Below are positions 1 to 8,095 of a DNA stretch of 59,574 nt, piece after piece. Every line of letters starts with the position of its first letter. Within the stretch, counting starts at the first letter, position 1. Made by a program: the position numbers and the translations under genes. The stretch lies in contig JAKSOZ010000007.1 of assembly GCA_024405265.1 (NCBI GenBank), positions 1 through 59,574 on the forward strand. The letters run 5' to 3'. This DNA is from Kiritimatiellia bacterium. Its GTDB lineage: Bacteria; Verrucomicrobiota; Kiritimatiellia; RFP12; UBA1067. A model generated the notes under the pieces. The model did not search any database. It was given only the letters and a program-made list of their open reading frames with translations, and was not told the DNA's origin.

Positions 1-136
1 GCCAAGCGCGAAATCGTTTTACGCCTTGAAGCGTATTGCGGACGGTATTCTTGCCGGGGCGTCCGCATTTTATTCGCTCAATCTCCGCGGCATCGAGATA
101 GAGCTTGACCATTTTCGTTATCGTTGGTGTAGTCAT
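1..136 (-). CDS. N-terminal fragment of an unidentified protein (runs off the left edge)
   Basis: An ATG at 136-134 is preceded by a strong Shine-Dalgarno sequence (AAGGAGG, 6 bases upstream), and the frame stays open to the window edge for 45 codons. The visible N-terminus begins MTTPTITKMVKLYLDAAE and is rich in Lys/Arg afterwards, suggesting a cytoplasmic, possibly nucleic-acid-binding protein. No domain can be named from this fragment. An AT-rich AAATATGATTATTCT upstream resembles the promoter motif used elsewhere in the window. Confidence 0.6.
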   Translation of the reverse strand, partial: MTTPTITKMVKLYLDAAEIERIKCGRPGKNTVRNTLQGVKRFRAW

Positions 137-254
137 GATTATTCCTCCTTAGAATAATCATATTTTACACTTTTTCTTCTATCTAGAAACGTCGCCCCAT
201 TGCATAATTGCTGCATTTCCTGCTTTTTATCCCACATATCAGCCATGCGATAAC

Positions 255-1010
255 TGCGGCACTGTGTTCGCCGCGATCGAATCCTCGAACATCGTCGGCT
301 ATAAGAACGCCGATACGGTTAACGGCAACTTCAATATGGTCGCGGTTCCGTTTACGGCGGTTGACGGCGGCAATGTCTCGCTCAGCGATTTCACGTGGAC
401 GAACCTCATGGGCGGCGATGCCGCGTCGGAGACGACGGATATCATCGACATCTGGGACGCCGAGAATAGCGGCTATGCTTGCTACTATTACTACAATGTC
501 GAGGGTGAGGAAGATTGGTGGAATACCGATGAAGGCGGCACTTTTGACGAACAGTTCCCGGAAGGCCTTCCGGCCGGTCAGGCGTTTTGGGTTGAGACAG
601 CCGCTGAGCGCGAAGCGCCGTTGATGATTACGTTCGCCGGTGCCGTTGAAGGCGCGTCTGACGTTTCCTACGATCTCGTCTCGGGCAACTTCAACATGAT
701 TTCCAATCCCTACCCTGCGACCTATTCGCTCGGCGATACCACGAAGGTTGTCTTCACGAACCTGATGGGCGGCGATGCCGCGTCGGAGACAACGGATATC
801 ATCGACATTTGGGACGCTGCGAATAGCGGCTATGCTTGCTACTATTACTACAATGTCGAGGGCGAAGAGGATTGGTGGAACACCGACGAAGGCGGCACGT
901 TTGACGATCAGTTCGCTGACGGCATCGGTTGCGCGTTCTGGGTCGAGACGGCGGCTGACCGCGACGCGGGTGCGCTCAAGATCACCTTCAAGACGCCCGT
1001 CGCCAAGTAA
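255..1010 (+). pseudogene. 5'-truncated copy of the two-repeat surface protein (missing start and signal peptide)
   Basis: The frame encodes the same two-repeat protein as the intact gene at 4892-5686 (minus), nearly identical to the last codon. Sequence identity begins abruptly at base 255. The ATG and the first part of the signal peptide are absent, and the only in-frame start nearby is a GTG at 264 inside the former signal-peptide cleavage region. No Shine-Dalgarno sequence or promoter motif precedes it. The protein would contain an IVGY-type N-terminus followed by two tandem ~115-residue repeats, each with the segments TTDIIDIWD, YACYYYY and EEDWWNT and ending FWVETAA. Probably not exported, and probably a dead or donor copy. 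It could still be read as a cytoplasmic protein from the GTG. Confidence 0.75.
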
Positions 1011-1078
1011 GATCACTTTACAAGGTCGGCGGCATGGGGTCGCCGGCCTAAAGTAAAAACAAAGAAAGAAATACTAAA

Positions 1079-1666
1079 ATGAAGAAACTCATGGTTGCTG
1101 CTTTTGCGGTCGCTTTCGCGGCGGTTGCTCAGGCGGCTTCGATTGCGTGGACGTCGAACTTGATGTCCCTTACGGATGAATCGGGTACGGCGATCGGTGC
1201 GTCGGGTCTTCCTTCCGGCACTTCGCTCGTTCTCGTCGTCATGTCCACCGCCGATGGTTGGGCTGACGCGACGGCGATCACGACGGCTACGGGGACTGTT
1301 ATTGGCACCACAACGTTGAACGTCTCGACGAAGTCGGCGTCGATGGGCCGTGTGACGGGTACGGTCAGCTTCGCGTACGATGCCGCCGCCCAGAATAACC
1401 TCATCAATAACGGCGATTACCTCGCGCTCATGTTCCAGGACGAAGAGGGCCTTCACCAGCTCCAGTATACGTCCGGTGCTGATGCAGGTAAGGAAGTGAC
1501 GGCCGTTTACCAGGTCGCCGGCCTTTCGGACAACGCCTCCAAGCTCACGGGCAAGGCGATTAACATGACCGGCAACTTCACTGCTGAGACGATTCCGGAG
1601 CCGACCTCTGGTCTCCTTATTGCCCTCGGCATGGCTGCCCTCGCTCTCAAGCGCAAGGTTGCGTAA
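1079..1666 (+). CDS. PEP-CTERM-like secreted protein, copy 1
   Basis: This 195-residue protein has a clear signal peptide (MKKLMVAAFAVAFAAVAQA) and a C-terminal sorting-type tail: Ile-Pro-Glu-Pro-Thr at about 172-176, a hydrophobic helix, then LKRKVA. In the PEP-CTERM/exosortase model such proteins are exported and processed at the inner membrane; no exosortase gene is in the window. The middle is rich in Thr/Ser/Gly/Ala and looks like a small beta domain of unknown function. It lies 68 bases downstream of the truncated gene and ends in a terminator. The paralogue at 4232-4822 is nearly identical except for residues 56-82. The start is fixed by the signal peptide. Confidence 0.8.
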   Translation: MKKLMVAAFAVAFAAVAQAASIAWTSNLMSLTDESGTAIGASGLPSGTSLVLVVMSTADGWADATAITTATGTVIGTTTLNVSTKSASMGRVTGTVSFAYDAAAQNNLINNGDYLALMFQDEEGLHQLQYTSGADAGKEVTAVYQVAGLSDNASKLTGKAINMTGNFTAETIPEPTSGLLIALGMAALALKRKVA

Positions 1667-1691
1667 TTCGGTTATCTAAATCGAATACCTC

Positions 1692-1720
1692 GAAAGCCGT
1701 CCTTCTTGGGCGGCTTTCTT
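1692..1720 (+). terminator. Rho-independent terminator after the copy-1 surface gene
   Basis: GAAAGCCGTCC, loop TTCTT, GGGCGGCTTTC forms an 11-bp stem with one wobble pair and is followed by TTATTT. It ends the plus-strand pair and isolates the Fic gene downstream. Confidence 0.8.
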
Positions 1721-1763
1721 ATTTCGCCTGATGTTTGCAGGTGACTTTTGTGCGGAAATATGA

Positions 1764-1769
1764 TATAAT
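1764..1769 (+). promoter_or_regulatory. Extended -10 promoter of the Fic gene
   Basis: TATAAT preceded by ATATGA (TGn extension). The start codon lies 9 bases beyond the hexamer, so transcription should start about 3 bases before the ATG, giving a nearly leaderless mRNA. Confidence 0.65.
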
Positions 1770-1778
1770 TTCTCATAT

Positions 1779-2873
1779 ATGAATCTATTTGATTTTAATC
1801 AGTATTATGAAGCAGTAGAACCCGGGCAACGCGAGAGAGCGTTTGCTTGGACTACCGCAATTGGCCTTCAGGATGTTGACGGTCTGAAACCATCGGAATA
1901 CTTGATTAAGACAGCTAAACGACATATTGAAGGTGAAATCTCTGCGAGTGATGCCAGAAAATTAGTAGATGCATATTACGAAATTAAGGGAGATCATGAT
2001 GCGCCTAGCGACACGGAGGAAGCTGATAAAGTTGCGGCACGTATGATTGCCATTATTAACACACCTTCGTTCACTTTGTCTCCAGAATACTTTATAGGAT
2101 TACATGCGAAGATTTTTGAAGACGTCTTCCCTCATGCCGGAAGAATAAGAGATGTTGACCTGTTCAAGCGCGAGTGGGTGTTGAATGGCGATTCTGTGCA
2201 ATATGGTGCCGCCTTTATGATTCAAGAGAGTCTTGTGGGCGCTTTTCATCGCGAATCGAAGTTTAAATACTCGGGTTTAGGTGAGGATGAACTTGCAGAA
2301 CATTTTGCCGAATTTATAGCTACCATTTGGCAAATACATCCATTTAGAGAAGGTAATACGCGAACGACAGCATTATTTGCGATAAAGTATCTGCAAGCTA
2401 AAGGTTTTGACGTCGCAAATGATCTTTTCAGGGATAAATCATTCTATTTTCGAAATGCGTTGGTGCGCGCCAACTACGAGGATTTTCGAAATAAAATCGA
2501 CAAGACCATTCTGCCGTTGGCAGAGTTCTTTAAAGTGCTCCTTTTTGATGCAGAGATTGAACTTCGCAATCGATATCTTCGCGTGGGGCAAGAGTATGGT
2601 ACATCTACTGCCAAGGCGATTGAAGATATGCACCGAGCAGATGTCGTAGTAAATGACGTAGTAAATGTCGTAGTAACCTTGACGCAGCCCGAGGAAAAGG
2701 CCGCGAAAGCGATCTTACGTAATGGCCGCGTATCCGCCAAAGAGTTGGCTACTGTCATAGGGGTTCTTCCTCGACAAGCTCAACGTATAATCGCCTCTTT
2801 GAAAGTTAAGGCTGGCTTGAAAAGACGTGGTTCGGATAAGTCTGGCGAATGGTATTTCGACATTGCCAACTAG
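1779..2873 (+). CDS. Fic family protein (probable AMP-transferase) with C-terminal winged helix
   Basis: This 364-residue protein carries the Fic signature HPFREGNTR at residues 187-195 (HxFx[D/E]GNxR), with the catalytic His187 and phosphate-binding Gly/Asn/Arg all present. Fic enzymes usually transfer AMP from ATP to a hydroxyl of a target protein. A flap-like hairpin (FPHAGRIRDVDL, about 117-128) precedes the motif. The N-terminal helix around residues 44-52 (KTAKRHIEG) resembles the antitoxin helix of self-inhibited Fic proteins, but the exact [S/T]xxxE[G/N] spacing is not met, so autoinhibition is uncertain. Residues ~285-360 look like a winged-helix DNA-binding domain. It is a single-gene unit with its own promoter, closed by the terminator at 2960-2985, and its low GC contrasts with the flanking surface genes, suggesting acquisition. 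Confidence 0.9.
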   Translation: MNLFDFNQYYEAVEPGQRERAFAWTTAIGLQDVDGLKPSEYLIKTAKRHIEGEISASDARKLVDAYYEIKGDHDAPSDTEEADKVAARMIAIINTPSFTLSPEYFIGLHAKIFEDVFPHAGRIRDVDLFKREWVLNGDSVQYGAAFMIQESLVGAFHRESKFKYSGLGEDELAEHFAEFIATIWQIHPFREGNTRTTALFAIKYLQAKGFDVANDLFRDKSFYFRNALVRANYEDFRNKIDKTILPLAEFFKVLLFDAEIELRNRYLRVGQEYGTSTAKAIEDMHRADVVVNDVVNVVVTLTQPEEKAAKAILRNGRVSAKELATVIGVLPRQAQRIIASLKVKAGLKRRGSDKSGEWYFDIAN

Positions 2874-2959
2874 ACGTATATTCACGTATTTAATATAAAT
2901 AAAAATCGTGGCATGAACCGCATTCTTTGGCGAAAGTCTACACGAACATTGAAAGAGAA

Positions 2960-2985
2960 AAGGCCTCGGACGAATCCGAGGCCTT
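2960..2985. terminator. Bidirectional terminator between Fic gene and the convergent membrane-protein gene
   Basis: AAGGCCTCGGA, loop CGAA, TCCGAGGCCTT is a perfect 11-bp stem flanked by A-rich sequence on the left and T-rich sequence on the right. It can serve both the plus-strand Fic gene and the minus-strand gene ending at 3024. Confidence 0.85.
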
Positions 2986-3023
2986 ATCAATTTAGCTAGG
3001 TCAACTAACTTGATTACGCAACC

Positions 3024-4145
3024 TTACGCTTGAGAGCAAGACTGCGCTTTTCTCCGCATGGCTAGTATTAATAAGCCGAAGAGAATCAGAAGTTTTCCAT
3101 TTGGTTCGGGCACTACAATAATCTCGCGATCTTGTAGTGCATTTTCGTCATAACTACACTCTTTCTCAAAATCATATTCCTCACCGGGACATTCAAAATT
3201 CAGTACTTTGCGATAAATATCATCAATATTTACGAGCATATAATCCCAAAGGCCTATAGCCATGTAGCTTAAACCGTCTACAACCTCCAGATAATCGAAG
3301 CGATCATACAAGCCAAGAGCGAGCTCATAGTCAAATATTGGCCTTAAATAACCCCATCGTGCGAATATGTTCATGTAGTCGAATGCGAACCCGATGTCAA
3401 AAGACTTGATATCGTTTAGTTCATTATAATCCGGCATATAAAGTAACTGATTGGCTTGTAATAATTCAGACATGCGTAAATAAGCGAGCGGGATAGCGGA
3501 TATCTCACTTATGGATACAACCTTGTTGACCAGGTTCTTGATTTCCTCAAAGTCTCCCGCATACCAAGCTGCCTCACAAGGTCCTTCGATAGCTTTTAAT
3601 AATAGTTGCTTTGCATCGTCGGAAAAAGGCATTGAGAGGGCGATAAGGCGCTCGAGTTCATATTTGATACTCATGCTATAGTACATCATCCGATCCATAT
3701 CCAACCGGGCACGAGCCACATCTAATTTTCGAAGAAGTAAAATAAGACGAGCAAGCATATCCGTCGTTACTGTTTCAGGTCGTTTCACCGAGATTCCAAG
3801 CGACTCGAACCCCTTACCGACACGTTGCATACGTTTAAAGGAGATGAAGGCCGTCTCAACGGGCTTATCCACCTCCTGAGCTGTCGGCGCACTGTCGTAG
3901 TAAGTCTTATTAATGCAAATAGTTACGTTGGTCGAATTTACCACAAGAGGGCTATCATCACCGAATGTCGCGGTGCCACCGGCTGAGACTACAAAGCCTT
4001 CGCCCCATATGCTACCGATTTTTAAGTCGATGTTTCTAAAGGCAATGAGTATAAGGACTGCGCACAAGCAGACAATGGTTTCTTTCGGGTGTTTGGCTAT
4101 AAAACGGAAGATCTTATCGATATCAATGATGATCTTGTTTTTCAT
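3024..4145 (-). CDS. Membrane-anchored protein with PEP-CTERM-like tail, function unknown
   Basis: Start chosen at the ATG at 4145 (MKNKIIIDIDKIF), because the TATAAT of its promoter lies at 4157-4152 and an upstream in-frame ATG (4169) is before the promoter. The 373-residue protein has one membrane segment near residues 21-40 (ETIVCLCAVLILIAF), a long, probably helical extracytoplasmic region, and a sorting-type tail (VPEPNGKLLILFGLLILAMRRK). The lumenal part contains helix-rich, tetratricopeptide-like stretches, but no family is recognised. It lies in the interior of the inverted duplication, convergent with the Fic gene. Confidence 0.75.
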   Translation of the reverse strand: MKNKIIIDIDKIFRFIAKHPKETIVCLCAVLILIAFRNIDLKIGSIWGEGFVVSAGGTATFGDDSPLVVNSTNVTICINKTYYDSAPTAQEVDKPVETAFISFKRMQRVGKGFESLGISVKRPETVTTDMLARLILLLRKLDVARARLDMDRMMYYSMSIKYELERLIALSMPFSDDAKQLLLKAIEGPCEAAWYAGDFEEIKNLVNKVVSISEISAIPLAYLRMSELLQANQLLYMPDYNELNDIKSFDIGFAFDYMNIFARWGYLRPIFDYELALGLYDRFDYLEVVDGLSYMAIGLWDYMLVNIDDIYRKVLNFECPGEEYDFEKECSYDENALQDREIIVVPEPNGKLLILFGLLILAMRRKAQSCSQA

Positions 4146-4151
4146 GAGAGT

Positions 4152-4157
4152 ATTATA
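4152..4157 (-). promoter_or_regulatory. Extended -10 promoter of the 3024-4145 gene
   Basis: AATATGG-TATAAT reading on the minus strand. The hexamer ends 6 bases before the ATG at 4145, so the transcript should begin at or next to the start codon (leaderless). Confidence 0.7.
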
Positions 4158-4176
4158 CCATATTCCCATACAAAAA

Positions 4177-4209
4177 CAAAAGCGCCGCGGTTAATACCGC
4201 GGCACTTTT
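4177..4209. terminator. Bidirectional terminator below PEP-CTERM copy 2
   Basis: AAAAGCGCCGCGGT / ACCGCGGCACTTTT forms a strong stem with a TAAT loop region and runs of A and T on either side. It terminates the minus-strand pair that ends at 4232. Confidence 0.8.
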
Positions 4210-4231
4210 GAAGGCGCTAACCTAGACTAGA

Positions 4232-4822
4232 TTAGGCGACCTTACGCTTGAGGGCGAGAGCAGCCATGCCGAGGGCAATAAGGAGACCAGAGGTCGGCTC
4301 CGGAATCGTCTCAGCAGTGAAGTTGCCGGTCATGTTAATCGCCTTGCCCGTGAGCTTGGAGGCGTTGTCCGAAAGGCCGGCGACCTGGTAAACGGCCGTC
4401 ACTTCCTTACCTACATCAGCACCGGACGTATACTGGAGCTGGTGAAGAAGGCCCTCGTCGTCCTGGAACATGAGCGCGAGGTAGTCTCCGTTGTTGATGA
4501 GGTTATTCTGGGCGGCGGCATCGTACTCGAAGGAGACCGTACCCGTCACGCGGCCCATCGACGCCGACTTCGTCGAAATGCCCATGACAGTCGTGCCGAG
4601 GACTGTACCCGTAGCCGTTGGAATCACTGTCGCGCTATCCCAGCCGGTAGCGGAGGTCATCACGACGAGAACGAGCGACGTGCCGGAAGGAAGACCCGAC
4701 GCACCGATAGCCGTACCCGATTCATCCGTAAGGGACATCAAATTCGACGTCCACGCAATCGAAGCCGCCTGAGCAACCGCCGCGAAGGCAACCGCAAAAG
4801 CCGCAACCATGAGTTTCTTCAT
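4232..4822 (-). CDS. PEP-CTERM-like secreted protein, copy 2
   Basis: This 196-residue paralogue of the 1079-1666 protein has an identical signal peptide and an identical sorting tail (IPEPTSG, hydrophobic helix, KRKVA). The two copies differ at roughly 13 of 27 positions in residues 56-82 and at only about four positions elsewhere. It is second in a two-gene unit behind the intact two-repeat surface gene, with a 69-base spacer that is also duplicated at the left arm. Probably exported and processed like other PEP-CTERM substrates; its role is unknown. Confidence 0.82.
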   Translation of the reverse strand: MKKLMVAAFAVAFAAVAQAASIAWTSNLMSLTDESGTAIGASGLPSGTSLVLVVMTSATGWDSATVIPTATGTVLGTTVMGISTKSASMGRVTGTVSFEYDAAAQNNLINNGDYLALMFQDDEGLLHQLQYTSGADVGKEVTAVYQVAGLSDNASKLTGKAINMTGNFTAETIPEPTSGLLIALGMAALALKRKVA

Positions 4823-5647
4823 TTTAGTGTTTCTTTCTTTGTTTTTACTTTAGGCCGGCGACCCCATGCCGCCGACCTTGTAAATCAAATTTTACTTGGC
4901 GACGGGCGTCTTGAAGGTGATCTTGAGCGAGCCCGCTTCGCGGTCAGCCGCCGTCTCGACCCAGAACGCGCAACCGATGCCGGCTGTGAATTCGTCGTCG
5001 AAGGTTCCCGTCTCGGCCGTATTCCACCAATCCTCTTCACCCTCGACATCGTAGTAATAATAGCAAGCATAGCCGCTATTCTCGGCGTCCCAGATGTCGA
5101 TGATATCGGTCGTTTCCGACGCGGCATCGCCGCCCATCAGGTTCGTGAAGACAACCTTCGTGGTGTCGCCGAGCGAATAAGTCGCGGGGTAGGGATTAGC
5201 GATCATGTTGAAGTTGCCCGAGACGAGATCGTAGGAAACGTCAGACGCGCCTTCAACGGCACCGGCGAACGTGATCATCAACGGCGCCTCGCGATCGGCG
5301 GCCGTCTCAACCCAGAACGCCTGACCGGCAGGGAGACCATCCACGAATTCCTCGTCGAAGGTTCCGGTCTCAGCCGTATTCCACCAGTCCTCTTCACCCT
5401 CGACATCGTAGTAATAATAGCAAGCATAGCCGCTATTCGCCGCGTCCCAAATGTCGATGATATCCGTCGTCTCCGACGCGGCATCGCCACCCATCAGATT
5501 CGTCCACGTGAAGTCGCTGAGCGAGACATTGCCGCCGTCAACCGCCGTAAACGGAACCGCGACCATATTGAAGTTGCCGTTAACCGTATCGGCGTTCTTA
5601 TAGCCGACGATGTTCGAGGATTCGATCGCGGCGAACACAGTGCCGCA
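4232..5647 (-). repeat. Right arm of the ~1.4-kb inverted duplication
   Basis: Reverse-complement match to 255-1666. This arm extends into a complete first gene with its own Shine-Dalgarno sequence and promoter, so it is likely the parental copy. Confidence 0.85.
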
Positions 5648-5686
5648 AAGCAAGGCAGCGGCTGCGCCAAAAATCATTTTCTTCAT
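4892..5686 (-). CDS. Two-repeat secreted surface protein, intact copy
   Basis: This 264-residue protein starts at an ATG preceded by AAAGGAGA and has a signal peptide (MKKMIFGAAAALLCGTVFA). The mature N-terminus begins AIESSNIVGYKN, an 'IVGY' start also seen in the protein at 5873-6394. Two tandem repeats of ~115 residues follow, each with TTDIIDIWD, a Tyr cluster (YACYYYY), EEDWWNT and FWVETAADRE. The alternating hydrophobic pattern suggests a beta-sandwich or lectin-like surface domain, but no known family is recognised. It is first in a two-gene unit with the PEP-CTERM copy 2. Confidence 0.8.
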   Translation of the reverse strand: MKKMIFGAAAALLCGTVFAAIESSNIVGYKNADTVNGNFNMVAVPFTAVDGGNVSLSDFTWTNLMGGDAASETTDIIDIWDAANSGYACYYYYDVEGEEDWWNTAETGTFDEEFVDGLPAGQAFWVETAADREAPLMITFAGAVEGASDVSYDLVSGNFNMIANPYPATYSLGDTTKVVFTNLMGGDAASETTDIIDIWDAENSGYACYYYYDVEGEEDWWNTAETGTFDDEFTAGIGCAFWVETAADREAGSLKITFKTPVAK

Positions 5687-5789
5687 AGTTATTTCTCCTT
5701 TGTTTTATGCCCTTCCAAAGCCCTTCCGGTGCTGCATTGAGTCACTTGCTCAACGTCCGCCCAGTCGACACCTCTTCCAAGCAAGACAT

Positions 5790-5795
5790 AATATA
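5790..5795 (-). promoter_or_regulatory. Putative promoter of the intact surface-gene pair
   Basis: TTTGG-TATATT on the minus strand (TGn extended -10) about 100 bases upstream of the ATG at 5686. It agrees with the motif seen before other transcription units here. The truncated copy at 255 has no equivalent. Confidence 0.5.
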
Positions 5796-5872
5796 CCAAA
5801 TATTTGCACACGCCGTCAAGGGGGCCAGTGAAAAATTTTTCATCATGTTTTCTCGTCTGATGCTAGAGGGCA

Positions 5873-6394
5873 TCACCGCAAATCTTGTATCGAGCCATCG
5901 TCCCCAATATAGCGGACTTTAATGCTCTCGCCTATCGGTATCTCTCGCCTGCGCATCTTTCGACAATCCTCTTCGCTCAATTGACCGACATTAATCAACA
6001 TAACACGATTCGTCGATACGTGTTTCAACCAAAAGCGAGATCGAAGAGGTATCCAGTCCAATTCGATTCGTTGCAGATTCGGACAGGCATTGAAGTTAGC
6101 TCGCAAAACATAGTCGGAACCTATAAGCGCTTCGAAAACAAATGAGCGTCTTGTACCATCCAGATCCACGATTAACTCATCCCCGATGATTGAAGCGGGT
6201 GGAGAAAAGGCGAGAACGCGATCAAGCGTCGGAAAGATATCCAAGGAGTCCATCTTGACCTCGATCTCATTCAGACCAATCTTCACTTCATTAGATACAT
6301 ATCCTACAATATGCTCCGGCGGATACGGCTCCTTCGCGAAGAGCCCCATAGCAACAAGCAACAAGACAGAAACAAAAGAGAGTCGGCGCTTCAT
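5873..6394 (-). CDS. Secreted 'IVGY'-type protein, last gene of the envelope operon
   Basis: This 173-residue protein has a signal peptide (MKRRLSFVSVLLLVAMGLFA) and then EPYPPEHIVGYVSNEVKIG, echoing the mature N-terminus of the surface protein at 4892. The rest is beta-rich and unassigned. Its start overlaps the stop of the upstream gene by 4 bases (ATGA), so it is translationally coupled and belongs to the operon that begins at 9760. Probably an extracytoplasmic component of that system. Confidence 0.75.
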   Translation of the reverse strand: MKRRLSFVSVLLLVAMGLFAKEPYPPEHIVGYVSNEVKIGLNEIEVKMDSLDIFPTLDRVLAFSPPASIIGDELIVDLDGTRRSFVFEALIGSDYVLRANFNACPNLQRIELDWIPLRSRFWLKHVSTNRVMLINVGQLSEEDCRKMRRREIPIGESIKVRYIGDDGSIQDLR

Positions 6395-7353
6395 TCTTTA
6401 TACGGAAAAGTCTTGGTTTTCTCTTTCCGGGTGTGCACCTCGTTCATGCCCGCAATGTCTCGAGCGCGCACCTTGGGCTCAATTCCCACGCGATAGCATT
6501 TTTGAATGAGCCGAGAGTTGAAATCCTTCACGGTAAGGCCATAGAGAGAGTCCAATTCGGGCATCCAGAACTCCAAACTCGCATTCAGCATCCTCTTTTG
6601 TACCGCCAAAGGATTCGCCGCATAACTAAAATCAACAATCAAAGAACAGCGTTCCCCTTGCGTGTTTTGAGCCCATCTCATGGTAATGGTCTCAGCCCGA
6701 TACGCATAGCGTAAAACCGTCTCCAGTCTTTCCAGTATTCGATCTTGCGCTTTCGCCTGTTCAATCGGATGCCCACTCTTTTGCGGCAACATCTCATTCA
6801 TCAAGCCATCAATTATTCCAAGCTCATTTGTTGACGTGATCTGCACGACATTACCCTCGTCGACAAATCGGTCTCCCAGCCGTACACCTGACAGCACATG
6901 ATTCACTTCAGCGTTCGTAAAGAAGAAGAATTCAACCAACTGAATAGCATCTCGATTGAACCCAAATACCGCCACGCCGTCATCGCAAATCAATCCCTCA
7001 AATCGCAGCGCACGATCCCTGTATTCAGCCATTCGAGAAAGATCCTCAAAACAGCCAACAAAACGGCGCTTGCCCTCTTCGGATGTTTGAACATTGAATA
7101 TGAGTGAGCCGATCGTCCGCTCCTGCGCCTGCAAAAGAGATTGATTATTTTCCAGAAGAACATGCGCCGCCTTAAGCTCCTCGCGAAGATTATCCTGCAT
7201 TATCGCACCTTCACGATCCTTCCACCACGAGAATAATCCTTGCGCCAAGGCGCTGCTGATCGCCAACCCTAAAAATAGTTTTTCATATTTGCTCTTCTTA
7301 TCCGCCAATAAGATCAGAGCAACACTCATCAGCGTCAACAGTAAATACATCAT
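6391..7353 (-). CDS. Membrane protein with coiled coil, envelope operon
   Basis: This 320-residue protein has two N-terminal membrane segments (about residues 2-17 and 27-44), then a helical region likely to form a coiled coil (about 50-90, EELKAAHVLLENNQSLLQAQE), then a mixed alpha/beta domain. No known family is recognised. It starts 16 bases after the stop of the previous gene and overlaps the next by 4 bases. The topology suggests an inner-membrane protein with a large periplasmic domain. Confidence 0.75.
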   Translation of the reverse strand: MMYLLLTLMSVALILLADKKSKYEKLFLGLAISSALAQGLFSWWKDREGAIMQDNLREELKAAHVLLENNQSLLQAQERTIGSLIFNVQTSEEGKRRFVGCFEDLSRMAEYRDRALRFEGLICDDGVAVFGFNRDAIQLVEFFFFTNAEVNHVLSGVRLGDRFVDEGNVVQITSTNELGIIDGLMNEMLPQKSGHPIEQAKAQDRILERLETVLRYAYRAETITMRWAQNTQGERCSLIVDFSYAANPLAVQKRMLNASLEFWMPELDSLYGLTVKDFNSRLIQKCYRVGIEPKVRARDIAGMNEVHTRKEKTKTFPYKE

Positions 7354-7369
7354 ATCTGGAGTAGCCTAC

Positions 7370-8095
7370 TCAATCCTCATCCGGGAATCCTACCATCGGG
7401 AGTCCCATAGCACGAAGTTCGGCATTCTTCTCTTTCCACACCGACACATCTTTAGTTCGTTGAATCTGTCGCTGCGCCGTCTCGTAAATCGCGCGCTCTG
7501 CCTTTTGTCGAATTTCAAGTCGCTTCAAATAGCCGCCGACGGTACCGCCGGACTTAACATACTCCGCTAGTTCGCGCTTCATACCATTGACCATCCGTTT
7601 CATCTGCGCGACTTCGGCGAGATCATTCTCATTAATATCAACAAGCCGCGTCGCCTCCTTAATATTACGAATCGAAGGCACCGTCATAGGGACAATCTCT
7701 TTCCCGGGAATCGCATACAGCGCCAGATAACAATCGAATGCCTCATGAAAGACATTCGTCCAGCGGGCATCTTCGCACTCACGAATAACAACGGGATCCC
7801 CGAAAAGTTGCGCCCGATCTTCGACCTGTAAGGACTCCTCAACGACCCTGAATTCGCGAGATATCTCAAGGAAAGCGAACATTGCCGCAAGCGCCATCAC
7901 AGCAAGAATCACGATTGCAATCCAACGCTTGCCCTTCCCGAACACTTTGTTAAAAAAGCCGGGTGCTTCCTCTACACGCGACGGACGAATGCCGCGCTCT
8001 TTCAGCGCGGCAAACGCGGCGTCGCGGCTCGGCGCGGAGATCGCCCCGCTCCTGAGCTCGTTTTCGCTCGTACGATACTGGTAGACGAACTTCAA
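7370..8095 (-). CDS. Membrane-anchored coiled-coil protein, envelope operon
   Basis: This 241-residue protein starts at a TTG that overlaps the stop codon of the upstream gene (TAATTG). Residues 1-45 form a small soluble domain (SRDAAFAALKERGIRPSRV) of the type found at the N-terminus of type II secretion GspF proteins. A single membrane segment follows (about 57-76), then a helical region (about 130-230). The tail contains ELRAMGL, matched by SLRAMGI at the end of the operon's first protein, and the general plan (anchor, then helices) is the same, so the two may be distant paralogues. Function unknown. Confidence 0.75.
   Translation of the reverse strand: MKFVYQYRTSENELRSGAISAPSRDAAFAALKERGIRPSRVEEAPGFFNKVFGKGKRWIAIVILAVMALAAMFAFLEISREFRVVEESLQVEDRAQLFGDPVVIRECEDARWTNVFHEAFDCYLALYAIPGKEIVPMTVPSIRNIKEATRLVDINENDLAEVAQMKRMVNGMKRELAEYVKSGGTVGGYLKRLEIRQKAERAIYETAQRQIQRTKDVSVWKEKNAELRAMGLPMVGFPDED

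Larger units (their letters stand above)
255..1666 (+). repeat. Left arm of a ~1.4-kb inverted duplication
   Basis: Bases 255-1666 match the reverse complement of 4232-5647, including both coding regions and the ~70-base spacer between them. The match starts inside the signal-peptide region of the first gene and ends at the stop codon of the second, beyond which the two loci share nothing. The interior between the arms (about 2.57 kb) carries the Fic gene and a further sorted membrane protein. Confidence 0.85.

Noticed and set aside
2640-2680. Three 12-base repeats in the Fic gene (GTAGTAAAT)
   Set aside because: They encode VVND/VVNV in frame and are explained by the coding sequence; they are not part of the 11/22-bp arrays.
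5709-5730. Two 11-base repeats (GCCCTTCCAAA, GCCCTTCCGGT)
   Set aside because: Only two units, too few to count as a phased array.
4442-5740. 432-codon frame on the plus strand opposite the surface genes
   Set aside because: It is the antisense of the duplicated surface genes, is Arg/His-rich and has no ribosome site. Long open antisense frames are expected from the codon bias here.
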